Shown here piece by piece: positions 23,677 to 32,014 of a DNA stretch of 64,000 bases (position 1 is its first letter; each line of letters starts with the position of its first letter). The notes under the pieces are model-generated. The model made no database searches and was not told the origin of the DNA. It was given only the letters and a program-made list of their open reading frames with translations. The stretch is from an uncultured bacterium (lineage in GTDB: Bacteria; Bacillota; Clostridia; Oscillospirales; Oscillospiraceae), in contig CATKXO010000002.1 of assembly GCA_949840775.1 (NCBI GenBank), positions 47,512 to 111,511 of the forward strand. Reading direction: 5' to 3'. The translations under genes and the position numbers were made by a program.

Positions 23677-24966
23677 ATGAAACAGGATATGATCGCCGTA
23701 CTTGACCTGGGCAGTGAGGAGAATCCGAAAATCGCCCGTGAAATCCGCGCCCTTGGGGTCTATTCCGAGATACATCCCCACGACATTACCCTGGCCCAGC
23801 TGAAGGCCCTGCCCAACGTGAAGGGCATCATCCTCAACGGCGGCCCCAACCGGGTTGTCGATGGGGTGGAGATTGATGTCAGTCAGGAGATTTACGACTG
23901 TGACATCCCTGCCCTGCTGGTGGACCACCGGGGGGACGCCCCCTGGCCGGTGGACGATGGGGAGCGGGAGACTGCCCTGAAAAACTTCATCTTTACCATC
24001 TGCGGCGCCGAGGCCAACTGGAACATGGACAACTTCATCGCCGACCAGGTGGAGCTGATCCGCCAGCAGGTGGGGGATAAGAAGGTGCTGCTGGCCCTGT
24101 CCGGCGGCGTGGACTCCTCCGTGGTGGCCGCCCTGCTCATCAAGGCCATCGGAAAACAGCTCACTTGCGTCCACGTGAACCACGGTCTGCTGCGCAAGGG
24201 GGAGCCGGAGCAGGTGGTGAAGGTCTTCCGGGATGAGATGGACGCCAACCTCATCTATGTGGACGCGGTGGACCGCTTTTTGGATAAGCTGGCCGGCGTG
24301 GCCGGCCCGGAGCAGAAGCGTAAAATCATCGGCGGGGAGTTCATCCGCGTCTTTGAGGAGGAGGCCCGCAAGCTGGACGGCATCCAGTTCCTGGGCCAGG
24401 GCACCATCTACCCTGACATCATTGAGAGCGGCACCAAGACCGTCAAGGCCGTCAAGAGCCACCACAACGTGGGCGGCCTGCCCGAGGACCTGAACTTCCA
24501 GCTGGTGGAGCCGCTGAAAATGCTCTTTAAGGACGAGGTCCGGGCCTGCGGCAAGGCTCTGGGCCTGCCCGACAGCATGGTCTACCGACAGCCCTTCCCC
24601 GGCCCCGGTCTGGGCGTGCGCTGCCTGGGAGCCATCACCCGGGACCGGCTGGAGGCCGTCCGGGAGTCGGACGCCATCCTTCGGGAGGAGTTCGCCAAAA
24701 ACGGCCTGGAGGGCAAGGTGTGGCAGTACTTTACCGCCATCCCGGACCTGAAGTCGGTGGGCGTCCGGGACAACCGCCGCACCGATGAGTGGTGCGTCAT
24801 CATCCGGGCAGTCAACACCGTGGACGCCATGACAGCCACCGTGGAGAATGTGCCTTTTGACCTGCTTCAGCATATCACCGCCCGCATCACCGGCGAGGTC
24901 AAGGGTGTTAACCGGGTGCTCTTTGACCTGACGCCAAAGCCCACCGGGACCATCGAATGGGAATGA
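23677..24966 (+). CDS. guaA: GMP synthase with a degenerate amidotransferase domain
   Basis: Aminates XMP to GMP. It has only 429 residues against about 515 for the usual enzyme. The ATP-pyrophosphatase and dimerisation parts are complete: SGGVDSS at 142-148, HVNHGLLRKGE, GQGTIYPDIIES, PFPGPGLGVRCLG, and the C-terminal KPTGTIEWE. The N-terminal glutaminase domain starts normally (VLDLGSEEN... ILNGGPNRV) but about 85 residues are missing between LLVDHRGDAP and NFIFTICGAEANW. That deletion removes the nucleophile cysteine of the GICYG motif and the His-Glu pair of the HPE motif. It should therefore need free ammonia or a separate glutaminase. The deletion is in frame with no sign of pseudogenisation; AGGAGG precedes the ATG. 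Confidence 0.93.
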   Translation: MKQDMIAVLDLGSEENPKIAREIRALGVYSEIHPHDITLAQLKALPNVKGIILNGGPNRVVDGVEIDVSQEIYDCDIPALLVDHRGDAPWPVDDGERETALKNFIFTICGAEANWNMDNFIADQVELIRQQVGDKKVLLALSGGVDSSVVAALLIKAIGKQLTCVHVNHGLLRKGEPEQVVKVFRDEMDANLIYVDAVDRFLDKLAGVAGPEQKRKIIGGEFIRVFEEEARKLDGIQFLGQGTIYPDIIESGTKTVKAVKSHHNVGGLPEDLNFQLVEPLKMLFKDEVRACGKALGLPDSMVYRQPFPGPGLGVRCLGAITRDRLEAVRESDAILREEFAKNGLEGKVWQYFTAIPDLKSVGVRDNRRTDEWCVIIRAVNTVDAMTATVENVPFDLLQHITARITGEVKGVNRVLFDLTPKPTGTIEWE

Positions 24967-25075
24967 GTTTATAGAGCGGAACAGCCATTTTATAAAGAAA
25001 AATTGATATGATGCGGTCAAGACTGCCAGCCGGCCGTTTGACGGTACTTGGCCGTTTTATGAGGAGTTTGAAATT

Positions 25076-25999
25076 ATGGGGAGCCGGGAAAAGATTCTGA
25101 TTATTGACGACAGCTCGGTGCAGGCCGATATGCTGCGCATGATTCTGGAGAGCGATTACGACATTACCGTGGCCCACACGGCCGGGGCGGGGCTGCACCA
25201 CGCCAAAGTGGGGAATTTTTCGCTGGTCCTGCTGGATGTCATCATGCCGGGGATGGACGGCTTTGGCCTGCTGTGCAAGCTCCAGGAGGAGGTTGTCACC
25301 AAGCATATTCCGGTGATTCTGATTACAAGCCTGCGGGATGCGGAGTATGAGGAGCGGGGCCTGGTACTGGGGGCGGTGGACTACATTACCAAGCCCTACC
25401 AACCGCCCATTGTCCGGGCCAGGGTGAATACCCATGTCAAGCTCTACCGCTACCGAAGCCAGCTGGAGCACCAGTCCATGGTGGACCCCATGACGGGGCT
25501 GCCCAACCGGCGCAGCTACGACCTTACCTGCCACGGCAAATGGCAGGAGGCCATCCGGTTCCGACAGCCCATCTCTCTGTGTATGTTCGACATCGACCGG
25601 TTTAAGGCCTACAACGACACCTTTGGACACCCCGCCGGGGACGCGGTCATCTGTTCCGTGGCCCAAATGGCCGCCACCCACCTGCGGCGCAGTACCGACT
25701 TTGTGGCCCGCTATGGCGGGGAGGAGTTTGTGGCCATTGTGATGGGCAACAGCGCCAAGAGCGCCGCGAACCAGCTGAAACAGATATGCAAGGCGGTGGA
25801 GAACCTGCATATCCCCCATGCCCCCAAGGCGGGCCAGTGGGTGACAGTCAGCATTGGCGGTGTCACCGTAGTGCCGGAGATGGGCGACTCCTATGATACT
25901 TATCTGAAAATTGCGGATACCATGCTCTACGACGCCAAGCGGTTTGGCCGCAATCAGGTGGTCTGGTCCACCACCCATATGGAGGAGCTTGAGGACTAA
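25076..25999 (+). CDS. Response regulator with GGDEF (diguanylate cyclase) output
   Basis: Makes cyclic di-GMP under phosphorelay control; 307 residues. The receiver domain (1-120) has the acidic pair DD (11-12), phospho-acceptor D in LLDVIMPGMDGF and the conserved K in TKPYQPP. The GGDEF domain (about 140-300) opens DPMTGLPNRRSYD, has the metal site FDIDRFKAYND and an intact active GGEEF loop. An RxxD inhibitory site (RSTD) lies five residues before it, so product inhibition is expected. No cognate kinase is nearby. Followed by a PilZ-type receptor and a chemoreceptor. Confidence 0.95.
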   Translation: MGSREKILIIDDSSVQADMLRMILESDYDITVAHTAGAGLHHAKVGNFSLVLLDVIMPGMDGFGLLCKLQEEVVTKHIPVILITSLRDAEYEERGLVLGAVDYITKPYQPPIVRARVNTHVKLYRYRSQLEHQSMVDPMTGLPNRRSYDLTCHGKWQEAIRFRQPISLCMFDIDRFKAYNDTFGHPAGDAVICSVAQMAATHLRRSTDFVARYGGEEFVAIVMGNSAKSAANQLKQICKAVENLHIPHAPKAGQWVTVSIGGVTVVPEMGDSYDTYLKIADTMLYDAKRFGRNQVVWSTTHMEELED

Positions 26000-26085
26000 A
26001 GCGGCGCCCGGCCTTTTCATGGTTTCACCCTGAACAGGGGTGGATTGGGAAAAGCGGGTTTAGACAGAGTGAAAGGAGAAAAGAG

Positions 26086-26775
26086 ATGGGACTGTTTGAC
26101 GCATTCCGAAAAAGCCCCAAGGAGCGGCAGGCAGAGGAGGCGCATAGACGTGCCATGCGGGAGGACCTGGAGGTCTACTCCGGAATGCGGGTGGAGGTGA
26201 CCAGCGGGGACGGGCGCGTTTTTGTGGTGGCCAGGCTGCTGGAGCTGCGGGGAGACCGGGCCCAGCTGGAGACCGGAGCCAACGGCAGTCTGATGACCCG
26301 GACGGACGAGCCAATGCAGGTGACCCTGCGGGGCTACAGCAGCAAGGAGGGCCGCGCGGTCAGCCTGGAGGGCGTGATACGTATGGGGGCCGGCAAGCTG
26401 TGGCAGGTGGAGCATCTGGCCCTGGTAGAGCGGGATGATCAGCGGGCCAATATCCGCGTGGAGACTGACTTTGACGGGGAGTTTGTTCTGCTGGGCCGGC
26501 CCAGCGTGCCGGAGGAGCGCTGCAAAATCAAAAATATGGGCATGGGGGGAATCTGCCTCAGCTCCCAGGCCCGGCGGGATGTGGGCGACAGGATTGTGCT
26601 GTGGGTAAAGGGGCTGCTGGAGCTGGATGACGTTCAGCTGCCCTGCCAGATTCTGCGCATTGACGACCGCAAGCCCGGTTATTTTGAGTACGGCTGCCGC
26701 TTCCTGACCCTGGATGAGGAGCTGGAGCGCCGGCTGTTCCGGGCGGTGTATGCCCTGTACCACGGGCTGTACTGA
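26086..26775 (+). CDS. PilZ-domain protein, likely c-di-GMP receptor
   Basis: A 229-residue cytoplasmic protein of the YcgR-like two-domain type. Residues 30-110 form a PilZN-like beta-barrel; the PilZ domain follows with RANIR (the RxxxR motif, about residue 124) and NMGMGG in place of the canonical (D/N)xSxxG, Ser replaced by Gly. Directly downstream of a diguanylate cyclase, so the two likely form a signal and its sensor; YcgR homologues brake flagellar motors. AAAGGAG precedes the ATG. Function is inferred from domain and context. Confidence 0.82.
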   Translation: MGLFDAFRKSPKERQAEEAHRRAMREDLEVYSGMRVEVTSGDGRVFVVARLLELRGDRAQLETGANGSLMTRTDEPMQVTLRGYSSKEGRAVSLEGVIRMGAGKLWQVEHLALVERDDQRANIRVETDFDGEFVLLGRPSVPEERCKIKNMGMGGICLSSQARRDVGDRIVLWVKGLLELDDVQLPCQILRIDDRKPGYFEYGCRFLTLDEELERRLFRAVYALYHGLY

Positions 26776-26806
26776 GGTGAGATTTTTTGGAATCGCAAGA
26801 AAAGTA

Positions 26807-26836
26807 TTGAAATGAGAGCGGGGAATGTGATATACT
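26807..26836 (+). promoter_or_regulatory. Promoter of the chemoreceptor gene
   Basis: TTGAAA (26807-26812), 18-bp spacer, TATACT (26831-26836). Confidence 0.65.
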
Positions 26837-26884
26837 GGAGCCACTATCGTACGCAGTACTTCAAATAAAGTGAGGATGTTATCT

Positions 26885-28528
26885 ATGCGTAAGAGTATTA
26901 AGAGGACCGTATTTATCCGGATCATCGCGGCGCTGTTGTCGATTCTGCTGTTCAGCGGCGTAACTACCTTCAATCTTCTGCGGATCAAGGGAATGCAGGA
27001 GGAGAGCGCCCGGACGGTGGATGTCCTGAGCCGGGCCCAAACCGCCGAGGCGGCCCATTACAAATGGGCCATCACCCTGAGCAACGCCCTGTATGCCAAC
27101 GGTCAGTTCCCCGGGACTGACGACACCCAGTGCGTCCTGGGCCAGTGGGTCTACGGTGAGGCGGGGACGGATGACGCGCAGATTCTGTCCCTGCGCAGCG
27201 AAATACAGCCTCTGCACAAGCAGCTGCACCAGTCAGTGGGTGAGGTTCAGGCGATGATGTCCGACCCCGCCAAGGCTCAGAGCTACTATCAGAATACCAT
27301 TCAGTCAAACCTGACTACCCTAGTGGGCAAGCTGGACAAGGTGATTGAGCGGGCCTCTTCCATGAATAAGGAGAGCGCCAACCAGATGAGCTCCACCATT
27401 ATGATGATGCAGGCCATTACCGCCGTCTGTCTGGTGCTGGCCCTGTTCTGCCTCATCAGCCTGGTACTCTATGTGCTGAAGCATGTCCTGGCCCCCATCC
27501 TGCACATCACCCGGCAGGTACAGCCCCTCCATGACGGCAGTCTGGATTTGGCGCTGGAGCTGAACAGCGACGACGAGCTGGGCGATCTGGCAGGTACTCT
27601 GGAGAAGTCCATGGAGCTGATCCGGGGCTACATATGGGATTTGAACCGCATCATGGAGCAGCTGGCCAAGGGCAACTTCGATGTGAAGACCGCCACCCCC
27701 TTTATCGGCGATTTCCGCTCTATCGAGGAGTCCATCGACGTGCTTACCACCCGGCTGTCCGCCACCATCGACAATATTTGTCAGGCCCAGCATAAGGTGT
27801 CCGGCAACGCGGAGCACCTGTCCAGCGGCGCCCAGAGCCTGGCCCAGGGCGCCACAGAGCAGGCCAGCGCCGTGGAGGAGCTGTACGCCACCCTGGACTC
27901 CCTGTCTCAGAACGCGGCCCAGAATGTGGCCTCCGCCGCCGAGGCGCAGGAAAACGCCCGCCTCACCGGCGAGCAGGTGACCATCAGCGGACGGCAGATG
28001 GAGGACATGGTGGCCGCCATGAAGGACATTACCGAGGCCTCCCAGCAGATCGAAAAGATTATTGCCACCATTGAGAATATTGCCTTCCAGACCAACATCC
28101 TGGCCCTGAACGCTGCCGTAGAGGCCGCCCGGGCCGGGGCCGCCGGCAAGGGCTTTGCCGTGGTGGCCGACGAGGTGCGCAACCTGGCCTCCAAGTCTGA
28201 CGAGGCTGCCAAGGCCACCAAGGGCCTGATCGAAAATTCCGTCCAGGCCACCGAACGGGGCAGCCGGATCGTGGATGAGGTGTCGGCTACCTTGCAGAAG
28301 ACTCTGGACCTTGTTACCCGCTCCAACGATGCCATCAGCGTGATTACCCGGGCTGTGCAGTCCGATGCCGAGTCCATCTCCCAGGTCACGGAGGGGATTG
28401 GACAGATTTCCGCTGTGGTCCAGAGCAACTCCGCCAGCAGCGAGGAGTCCGCCGCAGTCAGTGCCGAGCTCTTTACTCAGGTGCAGCGAATGGAGGAGCA
28501 GACCAGGCGCTTCAAGCTGAAAGCCTGA
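26885..28528 (+). CDS. Methyl-accepting chemotaxis protein with a CZB-like sensor
   Basis: Transmembrane chemoreceptor of 547 residues. TM1 spans about 10-30, TM2 about 175-200, followed by HAMP (about 200-255) and a signalling domain whose hairpin tip [20 protein letters not shown] is intact. The extracytoplasmic domain has [16 protein letters not shown], then CVLGQWVYG and LHKQLHQS. This H-x2-W / C-x-LG-x-W / H-x3-H order is that of chemoreceptor zinc-binding (CZB) domains, usually cytoplasmic and C-terminal. The start at 26885 follows GTGAGGAT; the upstream GTG at 26870 lacks a site. Confidence 0.9.
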   Translation: MRKSIKRTVFIRIIAALLSILLFSGVTTFNLLRIKGMQEESARTVDVLSRAQTAEAAHYKWAITLSNALYANGQFPGTDDTQCVLGQWVYGEAGTDDAQILSLRSEIQPLHKQLHQSVGEVQAMMSDPAKAQSYYQNTIQSNLTTLVGKLDKVIERASSMNKESANQMSSTIMMMQAITAVCLVLALFCLISLVLYVLKHVLAPILHITRQVQPLHDGSLDLALELNSDDELGDLAGTLEKSMELIRGYIWDLNRIMEQLAKGNFDVKTATPFIGDFRSIEESIDVLTTRLSATIDNICQAQHKVSGNAEHLSSGAQSLAQGATEQASAVEELYATLDSLSQNAAQNVASAAEAQENARLTGEQVTISGRQMEDMVAAMKDITEASQQIEKIIATIENIAFQTNILALNAAVEAARAGAAGKGFAVVADEVRNLASKSDEAAKATKGLIENSVQATERGSRIVDEVSATLQKTLDLVTRSNDAISVITRAVQSDAESISQVTEGIGQISAVVQSNSASSEESAAVSAELFTQVQRMEEQTRRFKLKA

Positions 28529-28548
28529 TTGATTTTAAGATGTCCAAC

Positions 28549-28590
28549 AAGGGGATGGACGGCAGCGGCCGCCCATCCCCTTTCATATTT
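28549..28590 (+). terminator. Terminator of the chemoreceptor gene
   Basis: A 10-bp stem AAGGGGATGG/CCATCCCCTT (28549-28558 with 28573-28582), a GC-rich loop that can fold further, then a T-rich tail. Confidence 0.8.
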
Positions 28591-28661
28591 TGCAACCTTT
28601 TTTGGGAAAACCGTACTGATAAGGTGAAAGCGCTTTTCAATACCGAAAAGAGGGGCCTGAT

Positions 28662-29219
28662 ATGGAAGACAGACAGATCATAGAGCTCTACTGGAAGCGA
28701 GCGGAGGACGCCATCCGGGAGACTGACGTAAAGTATGGCCGGCTGTGCCACTATATCGCCCAAAATATTCTGGCCAGCCCGGAGGACAGCGAGGAGTGCG
28801 TCAACGATACCTGGCTGGGGCTTTGGAACGCCATCCCGCCCCAGCGGCCCAGCCGGTTATCCGCCTTTGTGGGGCGGATTACCCGCAACCTGGCGCTGAA
28901 GCGTTTTGACTACCTCACCGCCGCCAAGCGCAGCCCGGAGGCAATCTGCTCCCTGGAGGAGCTGGGGGACTGCGTTTCAGGGCGGGCCAGCGTAGAGGAC
29001 GAGCTGGAAAACCGGCGAATGGAGGAGGCCATCGACACCTTCCTCTGGTCCCTGGGGGAGGAGAAGCGGACGGTTTTCATCCGCCGCTACTGGTACTTCG
29101 ACTCCATCGACGTTATCTGCCGCCGCACCGGCTATTCCCGGAGCAAGGTGAAGTCCATGCTCTACCACACCCGCCAAAAGCTGCGGGACTATTTGGAAAG
29201 CGAGGGATTTGAACTATGA
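28662..29219 (+). CDS. ECF-type RNA polymerase sigma factor
   Basis: Alternative sigma factor of 185 residues. Region 2 is residues 25-95 (SPEDSEECVNDTWLGLWNAIPPQRP as the -10-binding core, partly quoted), region 4 is residues 120-180 with the helix-turn-helix SIDVICRRTGYSRSKVKSMLYH. Its stop overlaps the start of the next gene (ATGA), so sigma and membrane partner are made together. The target genes are unknown; the two following paralogues are the likely regulators or outputs. Confidence 0.88.
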   Translation: MEDRQIIELYWKRAEDAIRETDVKYGRLCHYIAQNILASPEDSEECVNDTWLGLWNAIPPQRPSRLSAFVGRITRNLALKRFDYLTAAKRSPEAICSLEELGDCVSGRASVEDELENRRMEEAIDTFLWSLGEEKRTVFIRRYWYFDSIDVICRRTGYSRSKVKSMLYHTRQKLRDYLESEGFEL

Positions 29220-29797
29220 ACGAGAGACAATTTGCCGACCGCATCGGAAACATCGACGGCCAGCTGGTGGAGGAGGCGCGATACCGCAGGCGAAACAGGG
29301 GAGGTGGCTTGCGCCGCTTTCTGGCAGCGGCGGCGGTGCTGGCCCTGATGGCGGTCAGCTTCACCGTGGGGGCGCTGGCCTTCAGCCGGGAGGTCCCGAT
29401 AGAACAGGAGACCATTGAGCTGCCCGGCGTTGGGCTGAAGCTTGTCCTGCCGGACAGCTGGAAAGGACGTTACAGAGTTGTCATGGATGAGGATACGCTG
29501 GGGTGCGATGTCTATGTCAAGTCGATCTATGAGCAGGAGGGGGAGTGGGCTGAGGCTGGGCTCCTGTTCGGGGTGTATAAGGAGTATGATTACCCTCTGA
29601 GCCAAAAGGAGATCGACGAGCTTACCCATGCCTCCAACTGGCATTTCTTTTCCACACCGGACGCGACTTATGTTATCTCCTATGCCGGAGATGTCCAGTG
29701 GGACCCCAGCGATCCGGAACAGGAACAGGTATTCCGTCAGATGCGGGCTGAAATTGACCAGATTCGTTTTCTTGTAGATGGTATTCCGGTGCATTAG
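29216..29797 (+). CDS. Membrane-anchored partner of the ECF sigma factor
   Basis: A 193-residue protein: a cytoplasmic N-terminal stretch (MNERQFADRIGNIDGQLVEEA, about 26 residues), one transmembrane helix (about 38-57, FLAAAAVLALMAVSFTVGAL) and an exported domain of 130 residues. The 4-bp overlap with the sigma gene and the N-terminal cytoplasmic arm fit an anti-sigma factor, although the arm is too short for a standard zinc anti-sigma domain. The exported part (TIELPGVGLKLVLPDSWKGR onward) is almost repeated in the next gene. Confidence 0.65.
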   Translation: MNERQFADRIGNIDGQLVEEARYRRRNRGGGLRRFLAAAAVLALMAVSFTVGALAFSREVPIEQETIELPGVGLKLVLPDSWKGRYRVVMDEDTLGCDVYVKSIYEQEGEWAEAGLLFGVYKEYDYPLSQKEIDELTHASNWHFFSTPDATYVISYAGDVQWDPSDPEQEQVFRQMRAEIDQIRFLVDGIPVH

Positions 29798-29828
29798 CTG
29801 TGTGATTTGGAAAGAGAGGTATCTAGCG

Positions 29829-30353
29829 ATGGAAAAAAGAAAAGTTTACAGGCAGGCTGGAATCGGGGGCTTCCGCCGGTTTCTGGCAGTAGCGGCGGTG
29901 CTGGCCCTGATGGCCGCCAGCTTTACTGTGGGGGCGCTGGCCTTCAGCCGGGAGGTCCCGGTAGAACAGGAAACCATCGAGCTGCCCGGCATTGGCCTGA
30001 CGCTCATTCTCCCGGACAGCTGGAAGGGGCGTTATGAGGTGGAGAAGGATGAGGGTGAATCCTGGTGCAGGGTCTACGCCAGGTCAGTCCTGGAAAAAAA
30101 ACCGGAATGGGGAGGGGCGCTGTTCTATGTGGACAGGTCCTATGACAGACCCATGACGCCCGAGGAGTTGGATGAGATTTCTCCGATAGCCTGCCGGTAC
30201 CTGTTCTCCACAGCAGGAGGCACCTACAGCATAAATTACGCCAGCGATGTCCAGTGGAACCTGGAAGACCCGGAGCAGGAGCGGGAATATCGTCAAATGC
30301 AGGAAGAAATCAGCCAGATACGCTTTCTGGTGGACGGCGTCCTGTCTGACTGA
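29829..30353 (+). CDS. Tandem paralogue of the preceding membrane protein
   Basis: A 174-residue protein more than half identical to its neighbour from the RRFLAVAAVLALMAASFTVG helix to the terminal QIRFLVDG, but without the cytoplasmic 20-residue arm of the first. It is therefore a secreted or anchored domain without the anti-sigma-like portion. GAGAGG precedes the ATG at 29829. Tandem duplication followed by loss of the arm is the simplest origin. The exported domain contains DSWKGRY and ASDVQWN blocks also in the first copy. Function unknown. Confidence 0.65.
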   Translation: MEKRKVYRQAGIGGFRRFLAVAAVLALMAASFTVGALAFSREVPVEQETIELPGIGLTLILPDSWKGRYEVEKDEGESWCRVYARSVLEKKPEWGGALFYVDRSYDRPMTPEELDEISPIACRYLFSTAGGTYSINYASDVQWNLEDPEQEREYRQMQEEISQIRFLVDGVLSD

Positions 30354-30362
30354 CGCAAAAAT

Positions 30363-30391
30363 ACCCGGATTCTCGGTGAGAGAATCCGGGT
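30363..30391 (+). terminator. Terminator between the sigma operon and the phosphoesterase
   Basis: Perfect 12-bp stem (30363-30374 with 30380-30391) between convergent genes; A-rich on the left, so usable in both directions. Confidence 0.85.
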
Positions 30392-30393
30392 GC

Positions 30394-30987
30394 TTAATAT
30401 TCGAAAGTGTAACTCTCGTAGGCGTTGATGACCTGGGTGTCCCCGTAGGAGGACAGCCGTGGGATGTCCTGGCCGTAGCTCATGTGCATGTGCCCATGGA
30501 TAAAATAGCGGGGCTTGTATCTGTCCATCAGGCCGTTGAAGGCGTCGAAACCGGTGTGGCACAGGTCCTCGCCGTCGTTGAGGCCCAGAGCGGGGGCGTG
30601 GGAGAGCAGGATGTCGAACCCGCCCCTGCGGTGCAGGTCCAGCCTGCGGCGCAGGACCCGCCGGTCCATCTGCCGCTGGGTGTACTGGTGTTCCCCCGCC
30701 GGCTTGTAGCGGATAGAGCCTCCCAGCCCCAGGATGCGCACCCCCTGATAGGTGTAGAGCTTATCCTCGATGCAGATACATCCCTCCGGGGGGACCTGGG
30801 CATACCGGTCGTCGTGGTTGCCGTGGACATAGAGCACCGGGGCGTGGGCAAAGGTGACAATAAAAGACAGATACTGGGGCTTTAAATCGCCGCAGGAAAG
30901 GATCAGGTCGACCCCCTCCAGACGGCGCCGGTCCAGATGCTCCCAGAGCCAGGGAGATTCCTGGTCGGACAACGCCAAAATTTTCAT
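30394..30987 (-). CDS. Metallophosphoesterase with an altered first motif
   Basis: Calcineurin-type phosphoesterase of 197 residues, of the small phosphodiesterase group. Motifs II-V are intact: GDLK, GNHD, SHAP and GHMHM. Motif I, normally D-x-H, reads DQE in LALSDQESPW, so one histidine metal ligand is replaced. Activity may be changed; Glu can bind metal. It overlaps the upstream gene by 4 bp (ATGA), so the two are coupled. Substrate unknown. Confidence 0.85.
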   Translation of the reverse strand: MKILALSDQESPWLWEHLDRRRLEGVDLILSCGDLKPQYLSFIVTFAHAPVLYVHGNHDDRYAQVPPEGCICIEDKLYTYQGVRILGLGGSIRYKPAGEHQYTQRQMDRRVLRRRLDLHRRGGFDILLSHAPALGLNDGEDLCHTGFDAFNGLMDRYKPRYFIHGHMHMSYGQDIPRLSSYGDTQVINAYESYTFEY

Positions 30988-31811
30988 CGGTTCAGCAGTC
31001 CTTTCAGCGGGTTGAGGCTCTGGTTCTTTTTGACCGAAAAGGCCTTGTGCAGCTGAAGGAAGCCGTCTTTCAGGTCGGACTGGGTAAAGCTCTTCACCTG
31101 GTCGTAACCGAAGAACTCCAGGTAGAGCAGCATGGCGTCGCCCAGGGTGAGGCGGGTGGACAGCTCTTTGGCGTCCTTATCCCCGTAGAGGGCGGCGAAG
31201 CGGGAGTAGAAGCTGTAGAACTTCCGGCGCTCATCCTCCGTCCAGGTCTCATCCGGGGCCTTGCCCACCGCCTCCTGGAGGCGGGCAAAGCGGCCTGTTC
31301 CGCTGAACCACAGGTAGTTGATCTTGGACAGGCTGTAGAAGTCTGCAAATTCGTAATAGATGTTGCTGGCCTTGGAGCCGTCCTTGGCGGGGAGGATGCG
31401 GGTGACCTCGGCGGGGATGCTCACCGCACCGAACCAGCGCAGAACACTAACCCGCTTGTGCCCCTCTACCACGTAGAAGGTGTGCATATACTCATAGACC
31501 TTGATGGCGTCGGTGATACCCTCGTCCATGTGGGCCTTGCACAGGGTAGTCCACTTGTGGCAGAACTCCGAATCCTCGTCCATCAGGGGGAGGAAGGAGT
31601 GGGAAAAGGCCTTGCTGCGCCCGGCGGAGCGGGTGCCCACGATAAGCTCGATGGGGATTTCCACCAGACCCAGGTCCACCTCACCGCTGGTGGTTTCGGC
31701 GGCCAGAATCTCGTCCAGAACGGGCAGATAGGGGGAAGCGCCCCGGGCCTGAGAGCGTTTGGTCTCTTTCAGGCCCTGCTGTCGGGCCTTGCGGTACTCT
31801 TCCAAATACAT
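30984..31811 (-). CDS. ParB-like N-terminal-domain protein
   Basis: A 275-residue cytoplasmic protein. The centre holds a ParB/sulfiredoxin-like motif, VVEGHKRVSVLRWFGAVSIP (about residues 117-136), the CTP/ATP-handling GHKRV loop of that fold. The N-terminus (EYRKARQQGLKE...YLPVLDEIL) resembles the leader half of larger Clostridia proteins that carry a BMP-type binding domain, which is missing here. There is no HTH, so it is not chromosomal ParB. The second ATG at 31811 is chosen because AAAGGAG abuts the first. Coupled to the phosphoesterase; joint function unknown. Confidence 0.6.
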   Translation of the reverse strand: MYLEEYRKARQQGLKETKRSQARGASPYLPVLDEILAAETTSGEVDLGLVEIPIELIVGTRSAGRSKAFSHSFLPLMDEDSEFCHKWTTLCKAHMDEGITDAIKVYEYMHTFYVVEGHKRVSVLRWFGAVSIPAEVTRILPAKDGSKASNIYYEFADFYSLSKINYLWFSGTGRFARLQEAVGKAPDETWTEDERRKFYSFYSRFAALYGDKDAKELSTRLTLGDAMLLYLEFFGYDQVKSFTQSDLKDGFLQLHKAFSVKKNQSLNPLKGLLNR

Positions 31812-31933
31812 TGGAAACATCTCCTTTCAATGGAGGATACCCGGTTTTGGAGAGTATACCACAGGAGATACAGCCACGCAAGGGGAAATACCACCAAAGC
31901 TTGGAGAATATAGGATTTGTTCTTCTAATGGGT

Positions 31934-31962
31934 TGCGAAAAAAATAAATCTGTACTATAATG
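31934..31962 (+). promoter_or_regulatory. glsA promoter
   Basis: TTGCGA (31934-31939), 17-bp spacer, TATAAT (31957-31962). Confidence 0.7.
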
Positions 31963-32014
31963 TTTTTGACAAAATATTTGCGGCTGTGTGCCGTATTTTT
32001 GGGAGGAAGAACAA

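Noticed and set aside
28591-28661. ECF-type autoregulatory promoter (GGGAAAACC) ahead of the sigma gene
   Set aside because: The match is short and a fitting -10 was not clear; too weak to report.
30984-31811. Chromosome-partitioning ParB
   Set aside because: Only the N-terminal-like motif is present; there is no HTH or dimerisation domain and no parA or parS.
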